From: Azospirillum sp. SYSU D00513
GTDB taxonomy: Bacteria; Pseudomonadota; Alphaproteobacteria; Azospirillales; Azospirillaceae
DNA: 64,000 nucleotides
NCBI RefSeq assembly: GCF_017356015.1
Contig: NZ_JAFIQV010000024.1
Location: forward strand, 45,702-109,701
Direction of reading: 5' to 3'
In this document: in pieces, positions 17,770 through 26,256 of the stretch
Numbering within the stretch: position 1 is the first letter of the stretch
Layout: each line of letters starts with the position of its first letter
The notes under the pieces: model-generated
Told to the model about the DNA's origin: nothing
Databases searched by the model: none
What the model saw: only the letters and a program-made list of their open reading frames with translations
Made by a program: the position numbers and the translations under genes

Positions 17770-18723
17770 ATGAAAAAGACATTCCTCCTGGCCGCGACCG
17801 CCGTGTCCGTGGCCCTCGCCGCACCGTCGGGGGCATACGCCCAGACCGAGACCCAGAACCAGCAGGGCCAGCAGAGTCAGAAGGCCCAAAACCAGCAGAG
17901 CCAGGGCCAGAAGGCGCAGGGCCAGAACGCGCAGGGACAGAACGCGTCGGGCGGCGGGCCGCTCGGCTCGGCCAGGACCGTGTCCCTGGAGCATTGGAAC
18001 TACGATGATCTCTACCGCAACGGATGGGGCGCCGAGCAGCTGATCGACACGGAGGTGGTCGGCCAGAACGGAGAGGAGATCGGCGAGGTCGAGAACATCC
18101 TCGTCGGCCCGGACGGGAACATCCGCAGCGTCATCGTCGCGGCCGGCGGCTTCTTCGGCCTCGGCGACGCCCATTTCGCGGTCCCCTGGAACAAGGTTCA
18201 GGTCGGTTCGCGGATGGAACGGGTAACGGTCCCCATCACCCAGGCCAATCACGGCGACTACGACCTGTTCGGCGCGTCCGGTTTCGACGTCGAGGCGAAG
18301 TCCGGAAGCGGAGTCCGCCGTGTCGAGGAGGGGCAGGCCGGTGCCGGTCAACCGCGCGTCTGGCGGGCGACCGAACTGATCGGCGACATGGCCCGGCTGA
18401 AGGACCGGGCGGGATACGGCTATGTCGAGGATCTGGTTTTCGACCGCCAGGGCAAGCTGATGGCCGTGCTGGTCGAGCCGCGCGTCACGGGCGACCGCGA
18501 TGCCCGGGGCTCCCGCGCCTTCCCCTTCTACGGGTTCGGCTATGGGTTCGATCCCGGCCAGGACAGCTACAGCCTGCCATACGGCACGGCCGATGTCGGC
18601 GGGCTTGACCGGTTCGACGATGGCCGCATGAACACTGCGGCCGAGGGGAGAGAGGAGAGCACGGCCGGGTCGAGCGGCAACGGCGGTCGTGCGGCCGGCA
18701 CCGGAACCGGCAACGGAAACTGA
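17770..18723 (+). CDS. Secreted PRC-barrel domain protein with Gln/Asn-rich N-terminus
   Basis: A 317-residue protein with a signal peptide (MKKTFLLAATAVSVALAAPS, cleaved near AYA). A strikingly Gln/Asn-rich segment (residues 26-60, repeated QGQ/QNQ units) follows. A PRC-barrel domain covers residues 90-160 (QNGEEIGEVENILVGPDGNI, then FFGLGDAHFAVPWNKVQV). A second, weaker one covers residues 190-240 (GYGYVEDLVFDRQGKLMAVL), and the tail is Gly/Ser/Thr-rich. GAAAGGGAGAC precedes the ATG as ribosome site. It shares its architecture with the PRC protein just upstream, which suggests duplication and divergence. Hairpins follow the gene. Confidence 0.8.
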   Translation: MKKTFLLAATAVSVALAAPSGAYAQTETQNQQGQQSQKAQNQQSQGQKAQGQNAQGQNASGGGPLGSARTVSLEHWNYDDLYRNGWGAEQLIDTEVVGQNGEEIGEVENILVGPDGNIRSVIVAAGGFFGLGDAHFAVPWNKVQVGSRMERVTVPITQANHGDYDLFGASGFDVEAKSGSGVRRVEEGQAGAGQPRVWRATELIGDMARLKDRAGYGYVEDLVFDRQGKLMAVLVEPRVTGDRDARGSRAFPFYGFGYGFDPGQDSYSLPYGTADVGGLDRFDDGRMNTAAEGREESTAGSSGNGGRAAGTGTGNGN

Positions 18724-18730
18724 TGCGCGG

Positions 18731-18762
18731 GGAGGGGCATGGGGAAAGCCTCATGCCCCTCC
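18731..18762 (+). terminator. Hairpin after the PRC-barrel gene
   Basis: An 11-bp perfect stem (18731-18741 with 18752-18762) begins 8 bp after the PRC gene stop. It lacks a U-tract, so it may be a stabilising 3' hairpin rather than a classical intrinsic terminator. Confidence 0.55.
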
Positions 18763-18780
18763 GGCGATCATCCAAACACT

Positions 18781-18852
18781 GGCACCCGTGACAATGGCCC
18801 CCATGGCGATGGCGTCCGCGCCGCCGTCATGGGGGCCATTGTCACGGGTGCC
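18781..18852. repeat. Perfect 25-bp inverted repeat with 22-nt loop
   Basis: Arms 18781-18805 and 18828-18852 are exact reverse complements, separated by a 22-nt GC-rich loop. The 12-bp core GTCACGGGTGCC is repeated once more directly after the right arm (18856-18867). It sits between the convergent PRC-barrel and response-regulator genes. It may act as a bidirectional terminator, a repeat-family element or a small RNA hairpin. Confidence 0.75.
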
Positions 18853-18871
18853 ATCGTCACGGGTGCCGTCC

Positions 18872-19528
18872 TCATCCCGCCGTTCCCAGCCCGTCCAGCC
18901 ATCCATGCGCCGCGCCGTAGCGCACGATGTCGGCCCTGGTGCGCAGCCCCAGCTTTTCCGACGCGCGCGCCTTGTAGGTCTCGACCGTTTTCACGCTGAC
19001 GTCGAGCCGCGCCGCGATCTCCTTGTTGCTGAAACCCTGCGACGTCAGGCGGAGCACCTCGCCCTCGCGCTGGCTCAGGGCTTCCTGGCCCTCGGGGGAG
19101 CCCGTCTGCACGGCGTCCGGCAGGGCCTTGTCGGCGATTTCGGGGTCGAGATAGACGCCACCCGACGCGATCGCCCGTATGGCGCGGACCATGTCCTCCG
19201 CGGCCGAGCGCTTCAGCAGATAGCCTTTGACGCCGATCTGCATGAGCTGCTGCACATAGGCCCTGTCCTCATGGAAGGTCAGGGCGAGCATCCGGACGCC
19301 GGGACAGGTTTCCGCCACGGTGCGGGCCAGCTCGATCCCGCTGATGTCCGGGAGGGAGATGTCCAGGACGGCCACGTCCGGCGCCGCCCGCCGGATCAGT
19401 TCCAGGGCGGCGCTGCCCGTCGTCGCTTCTCCGACGAGGGCGATCTCGGGCGCCGCCAGGAGAAGCGTCTTGATTCCCGCGAGAACGACGGGGTGGTCGT
19501 CCGCAAGCGCAACGCGGATCGTCGTCAT
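18872..19528 (-). CDS. NarL/FixJ-family response regulator
   Basis: A 218-residue protein. The receiver domain has the acidic pair D10/D11, phospho-acceptor D56 (VAVLDISLPDISG) and the conserved Lys in GVKGYLLK. The C-terminal LuxR-type helix-turn-helix lies near residues 150-210 (LSQREGEVLRLTSQGFSNKE, then VSVKTVETYKARASEKLGL). The start overlaps the kinase stop by ATGA, so the pair is translated together. Its targets are not shown by the sequence; the flanking secreted-protein genes are plausible. Confidence 0.92.
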   Translation of the reverse strand: MTTIRVALADDHPVVLAGIKTLLLAAPEIALVGEATTGSAALELIRRAAPDVAVLDISLPDISGIELARTVAETCPGVRMLALTFHEDRAYVQQLMQIGVKGYLLKRSAAEDMVRAIRAIASGGVYLDPEIADKALPDAVQTGSPEGQEALSQREGEVLRLTSQGFSNKEIAARLDVSVKTVETYKARASEKLGLRTRADIVRYGAAHGWLDGLGTAG

Positions 19529-21663
19529 GTCGCCGCTCTCCCTTCGCTTGGCCTGATGGGAACGCTGATGTAGAGGGTGGTGCCCGCACCCGGCGAGGAT
19601 TCGATCATCAGCCTCCCGCCGACGAGCGAAAGCCGCTCCCGGATGCCGGAGAGCCCGAGGCGGGGCCGGCCCCCGTCCTCCCCACCCTCTTCCGCGTCCG
19701 CCCGTCCGTCCCGGGGGGATTCGCTGAAGCCCCGCCCATCGTCCTCGACGATCACCCGCAGGGCCTCGTCCTTCTGCTCCACCAGCACGCTGACGAAACC
19801 GGCCGAGGCATGCTTGAGCACGTTGGTCAGGGCTTCCTGCACGATCCGGTAGACGATGGTCTCGATCTCCACCGACAGCCTTTCCCTGTAACCCAGGAAC
19901 TGGACATCGATGCTGATCCCGTACCGGGCGCTCCAGTCCTTGGCGTAGGTCTGCAAGGCCTTGGTCAGGCCGAGATCGTCGAGCGCGGTCGGCCGCAGGT
20001 CGGAGGCGGCCCGGTGCAGGTCCCGCCCGATGTCCTCCGTCAGGTCGCGCAGCCACCGGATGCGCTCGAGGATGGGGTCGCCGCCGCCGCTGCGGGCACG
20101 AACCGCATCCTCGAGGCCTTTCAGCCCCAATCCCAGCCCCGTCACCGTCTGCCCGACCTGGTCGTGGAGGTCGCGGGCGATGTGGCGGCGCTCGTCCTCC
20201 TGGGCCTGGGCCAGCCGCCGGAGCAGGAAGGTGTGCTCCGCCTCCGACCTCTTGCGGGGATCGATGTCGGCGATGACGCCGTGCAGGACTTTCGGCGGCT
20301 CCCGGCCCGGCTGCTCCTGCTCTCCATGCTGGAGGCGGCCGGTCACACGGACCCAGCGCAGCTTGCCGTCCGCCAGGACGGCCCGGAATTCCGTGTCGAG
20401 CAACCGCCCTTCCGTCAGGGACGCGCGGATGTTTGCGTCGAGCGATGCCCGGTCGTCCGGGTGAACCGCGCCGATAAGGTCGGAGTAGCGCCACGTGAAC
20501 GCTCCGCCAGACGCTCCACTCGCCCCTCCATCTGCTGGAAAGGAGGATCGTCCGAACAGTTCGGCGGCGCGCCGGTCTCCCTCGATCACGTCCATGTCGA
20601 TCATCCAGCGCCAGGTGCCCAGCTCCGCGGCATCCACGGCGATGGCCCGGTATTCCTCGCTGGCCCGCAGCATCATCTGCGCGCGTGCCTCCTCCTCCTG
20701 CCGGCGGCGCGCGACGTCCTTCGCCACCAGCGCCGCGAGGATCGAGGACAGGATGAGGCTCGCCGCCGCGCCGCCGATGGCGAAATACCGGGACCGGCGG
20801 ATGGGCGTGTCCAGCTTCTCGGTCGCGATGCCGAAATGAACCGTCCAGCCTTCCGTGTGCGGAAGGGTCTGGAAGGCGAGGGTCGTCGGCACGCCTTCCA
20901 GCGTGACGCCTTCGTAGGCCCCTTCCCGTGCGCGGGTGATGGCCTCGCGCGCCGAAGCGGGGGCGGGGCGCCCCAATTCCATGGGCTCCGCCATGGTGCG
21001 CGCGACGTAGTTGCCGTTGGCGTCGAGAATGGCGCCGACCCAGCCTTCGGGCACGCCGGCATCCCTCAGGATCGAGCTGACGCCCTGCGGCGCCAGCGCC
21101 ACCGAAAGCACATAGCGGAGGTCGTCGTCGCGGATGACGGGAACGCGCAACGACACCAGCTGGAGGCCGGAAATCGGTCCGATCGGTCCGATGTCGCTGA
21201 CGACCGGCTTCAGGGTCCGGACCACCTTGTCGAAGCTCTTCCGGTCCGCCGTCGGTCCCAGGAATTCACCGAGCGGGCGCAGGAGATTGAGGATCTGGCG
21301 GCCGCTCGGGTCCGTAAGCTCGATCGTGTGCCAGAGGGGGTGCCGGGAGCGCAGGCGTAGCGCCTCCTTGTAGAAGGCTTCCAGATCCGGCCGGTCCAGG
21401 GCCGTGGAAACCGAAAGGCTCGCGATGGCCTCCAGATTCGCCTGCAGCTCCCCCGAAACCCGGTCCGTGACGTTCCGCACCCTTTCGGCGACCGTGCCCT
21501 GGGTTTCCGCGCGCTCCTTCTCGGCCGAAATGTAAGCGATCCAGATGCCGAACAGCAGCATCGGGATGCCCGCGGCCAAGACGAGCGGCGCCAGCAGGTT
21601 GAAGGTTCCGCCGACGTCGGGGGACGGCAGGCCTTTCCAGCGGAGCGTGGGCAAGTGCTGCAT
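19525..21663 (-). CDS. Sensor histidine kinase: Cache, PAS, HisKA_3 and HATPase domains
   Basis: A 712-residue membrane kinase. A membrane helix near residues 24-45 is followed by an extracytoplasmic dCache-like domain (to about 290), a second helix (291-313), a PAS domain with PAC tail (about 335-470), a HisKA_3 dimerisation segment (EDERRHIARDLHDQVGQT) with phospho-His near residue 500, and a GHKL ATPase with NVLKHA, DDGRGF and GLSGIRERL boxes. This is the NarX/DegS-type kinase architecture expected to phosphorylate the overlapping NarL-type regulator. Starts at 21663 (AAGG upstream) and 21693 are both possible; longer extensions are not protein-like. Confidence 0.88.
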   Translation of the reverse strand: MQHLPTLRWKGLPSPDVGGTFNLLAPLVLAAGIPMLLFGIWIAYISAEKERAETQGTVAERVRNVTDRVSGELQANLEAIASLSVSTALDRPDLEAFYKEALRLRSRHPLWHTIELTDPSGRQILNLLRPLGEFLGPTADRKSFDKVVRTLKPVVSDIGPIGPISGLQLVSLRVPVIRDDDLRYVLSVALAPQGVSSILRDAGVPEGWVGAILDANGNYVARTMAEPMELGRPAPASAREAITRAREGAYEGVTLEGVPTTLAFQTLPHTEGWTVHFGIATEKLDTPIRRSRYFAIGGAAASLILSSILAALVAKDVARRRQEEEARAQMMLRASEEYRAIAVDAAELGTWRWMIDMDVIEGDRRAAELFGRSSFPADGGASGASGGAFTWRYSDLIGAVHPDDRASLDANIRASLTEGRLLDTEFRAVLADGKLRWVRVTGRLQHGEQEQPGREPPKVLHGVIADIDPRKRSEAEHTFLLRRLAQAQEDERRHIARDLHDQVGQTVTGLGLGLKGLEDAVRARSGGGDPILERIRWLRDLTEDIGRDLHRAASDLRPTALDDLGLTKALQTYAKDWSARYGISIDVQFLGYRERLSVEIETIVYRIVQEALTNVLKHASAGFVSVLVEQKDEALRVIVEDDGRGFSESPRDGRADAEEGGEDGGRPRLGLSGIRERLSLVGGRLMIESSPGAGTTLYISVPIRPSEGRAAT

Positions 21664-22212
21664 GGGGGTCGGACCTTCGACGATGCCTTCCATCCGGGGT
21701 TTCTTGGAAAACGTTCCAGGAAGCGGTTCGGGGCAAAATCCCCTTCTCAATCGCGGCGCGGTCCTGCCGGATGCCGGGGACGATCGGCCGGCGTCCGGAT
21801 CGGTCCATACTGCCCCAACGGGGAAAGCTTTGAACGTAGGGAGATGCCCCAGCCCCCTGTCAGGCTTTTCCTGACAGATGCTTTCCATCCGCCTGACTGT
21901 TAACCAAGCCGGTCCAAGCACAGATTGCACGGAGCATTCGGTGATCAGCAATTCAGTTAAGGGTTTTGCGTTGTAAGACCATCGACGCGCCTCAAGGCGA
22001 TTGGCAAGACAGTGATGCGTTCTCTTCTCGGGGGCTGCCACCTGGCTCGCCTTTCCTGATCAACGTGCTTCGTCTCTTTGTGCAGCAAGGAAGATCCACT
22101 GGCTCGGAATGATCAGGAGCCAACGCTCTCCTTTCATCGAGGGAGCGCTTTTTCGCAAACGACGAAGTCCTTCGGAGCCTGTCGGCTTCGGCCGAAACCA
22201 CCGGAGCGTGCC
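21664..22212. promoter_or_regulatory. Divergent regulatory gap between kinase and sigma/SBP ORF
   Basis: About 550 bp without a supported gene. It carries the inverted repeat CTGTCAG-N7-CTGACAG (21857-21877), roughly 195 bp before the kinase start, which could be a regulator site. A less GC-rich stretch follows (about 21880-22000), typical of a promoter. No clear sigma consensus was recognised in front of the sigma-factor ORF. Confidence 0.4.
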
Positions 22213-24756
22213 ATGACCTTCAATTTCGATCGTGAACTCGTCGCCTGCATGCCGGAGCTGGAGCGCTATGCCCGCCGGCTCGCGCGCAACGTCGCGCAGG
22301 CCGAGGATCTCGTGCAGAGCTGCGTCGAGAGGGCGCTGAGGAACCGCGACCGTTTCGAGCCAGGCAGCAACATGCCGGCCTGGCTTTGCACGATCCTCAA
22401 GAACCTGCATTTCACGAACTGCAAACGCGCACGGCGCATCAGCGAGACCGAGGTGACGGAAGGCATGATCGTGGCGGGGCCTGCCCAGGAGTGGCAGATC
22501 ATGCTGCGCGAGACCGGCGAGGCGCTGGAACGGCTGAAGCCCTCGCAACGCCGGCTGATCCGGGCCGTGGCCGTCGACGGCGAATGCTACCAGGATGCGG
22601 CGGACGCGCTGAACGTGTCCATCGGAACCGTCCGCTCGAGGCTTTCGCGGGCAAGGGCCGAACTCCGGCTGGCCGGGGCCGGCGGAGCGCCGCGCGGGCG
22701 GGTTCGGGCATCGGCATCGGCCGGTGAAACCGCTTGCGCGGCCAGTTCTCCCACACCGCGGCGGTCTGCCGCGTCCCGCGCCGCCGCATCGACGGAAAGC
22801 TCCGGGACTGCCCACACGCGCCGCTCTTCCGCGCGTCCCGCGCCGCGCCGGCCGGGAAGCCGGAGGCCGGCCGATGCGCCGTCCGTTCCGCTCCTGCCGA
22901 AGCGGACGATGATCGGCCGCGTCGGTACGCGCGGTCTCGCCGGCCTGCTCGCGGCCACCGTCTCACTTTGCGTTGCCTGGAGCCCACCGCCCGCGGCGGC
23001 GTTGGATGAGAACCCGCCGGCGCGGTTCGGGATGGCCATGCATGGCTCCCCGAAATACCAGCCCGGCTTCGACCATTTCAGCTATGTGAATCCGCGGGCA
23101 CCCGCCGGGGGGACGGTGACGCTCGCCGGGGTCGGCGGCTTCGACACCCTCAACCCCTTCACCATCCGGGGCGTGGCGGCATCGGGCCTGAGCAGTCTTT
23201 ACGACACGCTCATGGCGCCGTCGCTCGACGAGCCCTTCAGCCAGTATCCCCTGGTGGCGGAGAGCGTGCGGGTCGCCGAGGATCTGTCCTGGGTGGAATA
23301 CAGCCTGAATCCGGCCGCCCGCTTCCATGACGGCCATCCGGTCACGCCCGAGGATGTGATCTTCACCTTCCGCACCTTGCGCGACACCCACCCCTTCCAC
23401 GCGGCCTATTACGCAGGGGTTTCGGAGGTCCGGAGCACCGGCGGGCGATCCGTGCGGTTCGACCTCAAGCCCGGAGACAACCGGGAGCTGCCGATGATCC
23501 TCGGCCAGCTTCCCGTCCTCCCGGCCCATTATTGGAAGAGCCGCGATTTCACGGCGACGACCCTGGAACCACCGCTCGGCGGCGGCCCCTACCGCATCCT
23601 GTCCGTCGATCCCGGCCGGTCGATCACCTATGGGCGCGTCGAGGACTACTGGGCGCGCGACCTGCCGGTGAACAGGGGCCGGCACAATTTCAGCGCCATC
23701 ACCTACGACTATTATCTCGACCCCACCGTGGCGCTCACCGCCTTCAAGGGCGGGCTGATCGATTTCCGGATCGAATCCACGGCCAAGGACTGGGCGACCG
23801 CCTACAACACGGCGGACGCCAGATCGGGCCGGCTCCTGCGCGAGGAAATCCCCATCAGCCTGCCGGCCGGCATGCAAGGCTATGTTTTCAACACCCGGCG
23901 CGCCGTTTTCACGGACCCGCGGGTGCGTTACGCCATCGCCCACGCCTTCGATTTCCAATGGGCGAACCGGGTGCTCTTTCATGGCGCCTACAAGCGGACG
24001 GACAGCTATTTCGAGAATTCCGACCTCGCCGCCGAGGGACTGCCGGACAAGAGGGAACTGGCACTCCTGGCTCCGCTGAAGGGGCAAGTCCCGGAGGAGG
24101 TTTTCACCGACCCCTATCGGCCCCCTTCGGCCTCGACATCCCTGGAACTGAGGGAGAATCTGCTGAAGGCCGACCGCCTGCTGGAGCAGGCCGGCTGGGT
24201 GACGCGGAACGGCCGGCGGGTGGAGGCCGCGACCGGATTGCCGCTGACCTTCGAGATCCTGCTGAACAACCCGAGCTTCGAGCGCGTCACCCTGCCGCTG
24301 GTGGACAATCTGCGCCGTCTCGGAATCGAGGCGCGGGTCCGCACCGTCGACACCGCGCAGTACCAGAACCGCATCCAGAGCTTCGACTTCGACATGGCCG
24401 TCCATCAATGGGCGCAGTCGCTTTCCCCGGGGAACGAGCAGCGGAATTACTGGACCTCATCCGCGGCGGCCTCGCCCGGAAGCGAGAACCTGGCGGGCAT
24501 CCGCGATCCGGCGGTCGACAGGCTGGTCGAACTGCTCATCCAGGCCAGGACGCGGGAGGAGTTGGAAGCCCGTGCGGCCGCTTTGGACCGCGTGCTGCTG
24601 TGGGGCCATTACGTGATCCCCCATTGGCATTCCGGCGTGGTGCGCGTGGCCTATTGGGACAAGCTCGAACATCCGGCGAATCTGCCTCCCTTCGGCATCG
24701 CCTTCGATGCCTGGTGGGTGGAACCGGCCGCAGAGGCGGTCGGCGAGGCCCGGTGA
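22213..24756 (+). CDS. ECF sigma factor continuous in frame with a YejA-like extracellular solute-binding protein
   Basis: The frame from ATG 22213 to stop 24756 (847 residues) has no internal stop. Residues 1-160 are an ECF sigma factor close to the EcfG group: region 2 (LERYARRLARNVAQAEDLVQ, then NMPAWLCTILKNLHF) and region 4 (LKPSQRRLIRAV, then YQDAADALNVSIGTVRSRLS). Residues 160-232 are an Arg/Ala/Ser/Pro-rich stretch. From residue 233 there is a signal-like hydrophobic helix, then an SBP_bac_5 peptide-binding protein resembling YejA (FGMAMHGSPKYQPGFDHFSY, GGPYRI, HQWAQSLSPGNEQRNYW). Either this is a membrane-anchored sigma/sensor fusion, or two genes whose first member lost its stop. No yejBEF transporter genes are nearby. 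Confidence 0.65.
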   Translation: MTFNFDRELVACMPELERYARRLARNVAQAEDLVQSCVERALRNRDRFEPGSNMPAWLCTILKNLHFTNCKRARRISETEVTEGMIVAGPAQEWQIMLRETGEALERLKPSQRRLIRAVAVDGECYQDAADALNVSIGTVRSRLSRARAELRLAGAGGAPRGRVRASASAGETACAASSPTPRRSAASRAAASTESSGTAHTRRSSARPAPRRPGSRRPADAPSVPLLPKRTMIGRVGTRGLAGLLAATVSLCVAWSPPPAAALDENPPARFGMAMHGSPKYQPGFDHFSYVNPRAPAGGTVTLAGVGGFDTLNPFTIRGVAASGLSSLYDTLMAPSLDEPFSQYPLVAESVRVAEDLSWVEYSLNPAARFHDGHPVTPEDVIFTFRTLRDTHPFHAAYYAGVSEVRSTGGRSVRFDLKPGDNRELPMILGQLPVLPAHYWKSRDFTATTLEPPLGGGPYRILSVDPGRSITYGRVEDYWARDLPVNRGRHNFSAITYDYYLDPTVALTAFKGGLIDFRIESTAKDWATAYNTADARSGRLLREEIPISLPAGMQGYVFNTRRAVFTDPRVRYAIAHAFDFQWANRVLFHGAYKRTDSYFENSDLAAEGLPDKRELALLAPLKGQVPEEVFTDPYRPPSASTSLELRENLLKADRLLEQAGWVTRNGRRVEAATGLPLTFEILLNNPSFERVTLPLVDNLRRLGIEARVRTVDTAQYQNRIQSFDFDMAVHQWAQSLSPGNEQRNYWTSSAAASPGSENLAGIRDPAVDRLVELLIQARTREELEARAAALDRVLLWGHYVIPHWHSGVVRVAYWDKLEHPANLPPFGIAFDAWWVEPAAEAVGEAR
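22909..24756 (+). other. Alternative reading: stand-alone YejA-like oligopeptide-binding protein
   Basis: If the binding protein is made on its own, ATG 22909 is the natural start. It gives a complete signal peptide (MIGRVGTRGLAGLLAATVSL, with cleavage after PPPAAA) and a 615-residue protein, the normal length for YejA-type SBP_bac_5 proteins that bind oligopeptides or microcin C-like compounds in the periplasm. The ribosome site is weak (only GAAG upstream), which argues that translation may arrive from the sigma part. Confidence 0.5.
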
Positions 24757-24866
24757 TGTCCCCGTGCTCCAGGGAACCGGAAGGCCGAAAACAACAGCAT
24801 CGGCGGACAGGCGGCTCATCCGCTTGGATCGAGCCTGTCCCCGCCATCACACCGAAGGAGAGTGCA

Positions 24867-25091
24867 ATGAAACATGCAGCGATGATCGTGCTTGCGAGCG
24901 GACTGCTGGCGAGCTGCGCCGATATCTCCACCGGTGCCTACCAGACCGGTGAGGCAGGGCAGGAGGGATCGAGCTCCGGCATCCGGGACGAAGGCGGGAT
25001 CTACCAGCCGGGCCTCTTCGACGGCGGTCTCGATGACCGGCGCGGCCCTCCGGCCGGCGGCGACAGCCGGATCGATGACGGTTTCCTATGA
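24867..25091 (+). CDS. Small lipoprotein of unknown function
   Basis: A 74-residue protein with a lipoprotein signal peptide (MKHAAMIVLASGLLASC, lipidated Cys at 17) and a strong AAGGAGAG ribosome site. The mature part is Gly/Asp/Ser-rich with a GGIYQPGLFDGGLDDRRG stretch; the GGIY motif is shared with the 60-residue lipoprotein at 15054. It lies 110 bp after the sigma/SBP ORF. No domain was recognised. Confidence 0.65.
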   Translation: MKHAAMIVLASGLLASCADISTGAYQTGEAGQEGSSSGIRDEGGIYQPGLFDGGLDDRRGPPAGGDSRIDDGFL

Positions 25092-25375
25092 TCCCCGTCG
25101 GTTTCGCCGCGGCACGGGCATGGGAGGCCGCGCGCTCCTGGCGATGCTCCCCGCGAAGGCAGGAGGACGGAATGGAAGGAGGGAACGAGGATGGGCGTGC
25201 CCGTCAAGAAGAGGCCCCGTCCAGGACCGCATCCGCCCCGTCGGTCGACCCCTTGCGCTTCGGTCATGGAACGTCGAGCCGCTTCCCAAGCGGCGGGCAA
25301 GGTCAATGTTGCCAGCTTCCCTACAGGTCCGAAGTCCAGGACTGGCATGGGCACACCGCCGATTATTCCTGGTGA

Positions 25376-25560
25376 GGATGATGTGAAATTGTATTCATGC
25401 CGCTTCAGGTGTGGTGATCAAACATTCTAAAAGCGTAAAAAACTCTACATTTCAAAACGCATGCAAAAAGAATTCTATATTCGATTTTCGATCCGTGCTG
25501 GATTTTCTTGAGAGAGATTGCTTTTTGTGAAGTTCTCTTCATGACAGGCCGCCGCGTCAA
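25376..25560 (+). promoter_or_regulatory. AT-rich promoter island
   Basis: From about 25376 to 25540 the DNA switches abruptly from GC-rich to AT-rich (runs such as AAAAAACTC, CAAAAAG and GATTTTCGATC), unlike all the neighbouring sequence. It ends about 40-50 bp before the secreted protein at 25597, so it most likely holds that gene's promoter. Such islands are the typical targets of xenogeneic silencers (MucR/Ros-type in alphaproteobacteria), which is an inference. The stretch before it (25092-25375) has no supported gene. Confidence 0.45.
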
Positions 25561-25596
25561 TGGACGGTCTGCGCCACAAGCCAAATGGAGTTAGCA

Positions 25597-26187
25597 ATGC
25601 GTGCACTACTCGTTTCGACGGTTGCGTTGGCAATGTCGCTTTCGGGCGCGGCTTTCGCCCAGAACCAGCAGGGCAGCAACCAGCAGGCTCAGCAGGATTC
25701 GACCCGCAGCTACAAGGACGTGGAGAACGCCTTGAAGCAGGCGGGCATTCAGGACGTCCGCACGCTCAACGCCGCTTATCTCGTGAGCGCGGTGACCAAG
25801 AGCGGAGAGCAGGTGACCCTCGTGGTCGACCCGCCGGCGTCCAGCGGTTCGTCCTCTTCGGCCAGCGGCAACCAGCAGAGCGGCAATCAGCAGAGCAGCG
25901 GCCAGCAGAGCAGCGGCCAGCAGAGCGGCTCCTCCGGGCAGCAGATGGCTCTCCAGAGCCAGCAGCAGGTCCGTGACAGCCTGACGAAGGCGGGCTTCTC
26001 GAACGTCCAGATCCTGGACGCGACCTATCTGGCGTCGGGTAAGACCAAGAACGGCGACCAGATCACCATGATGATCGATCCGACCGCGGCCACGGGATCG
26101 AGCGGTTCGACCAGCGGTTCGGCGAGCGGCTCGAAGGGGATGAGCGGCCAGTCCAAGAGCGGCCAGAGCGGCTCCTCCTCCCAGTAA
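25597..26187 (+). CDS. Secreted protein with two copies of a 43-residue domain
   Basis: A 196-residue protein with a signal peptide (MRALLVSTVALAMSLSGAAF, cleaved after AFA). Two similar segments occur, residues 37-78 (YKDVENALKQAGIQDVRTLN, then AYLVSAVTKSGEQVTLVVDP) and residues 121-161 (VRDSLTKAGFSNVQILDATY, then LASGKTKNGDQITMMIDP). Each has a helix followed by strands, reminiscent of PepSY-like domains. Ser/Gln/Gly-rich linkers join them and form the tail. It is preceded by the AT-rich island and followed by a strong hairpin, so it is probably a single-gene transcript. Function unknown. Confidence 0.7.
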   Translation: MRALLVSTVALAMSLSGAAFAQNQQGSNQQAQQDSTRSYKDVENALKQAGIQDVRTLNAAYLVSAVTKSGEQVTLVVDPPASSGSSSSASGNQQSGNQQSSGQQSSGQQSGSSGQQMALQSQQQVRDSLTKAGFSNVQILDATYLASGKTKNGDQITMMIDPTAATGSSGSTSGSASGSKGMSGQSKSGQSGSSSQ

Positions 26188-26200
26188 GGAGACCGACATG

Positions 26201-26231
26201 ACCATGGCGCGGCGGCAAGCCGCGCCATGGT
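26201..26231 (+). terminator. Terminator-like hairpin
   Basis: A perfect 13-bp stem (26201-26213 with 26219-26231) with a 5-nt loop, starting 13 bp after the stop of the preceding secreted-protein gene. It is followed by TTGG rather than a long T-run. It separates that gene from the next, which has its own ribosome site. Confidence 0.7.
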
Positions 26232-26256
26232 TGGACCCACCGGATGGAGGAGGGAA

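Noticed and set aside
22078..22212. Upstream extension of the sigma-factor ORF
   Set aside because: The residues before the ATG at 22213 do not resemble ECF region 1 or 2, and sigma homology begins within a few residues of that ATG.
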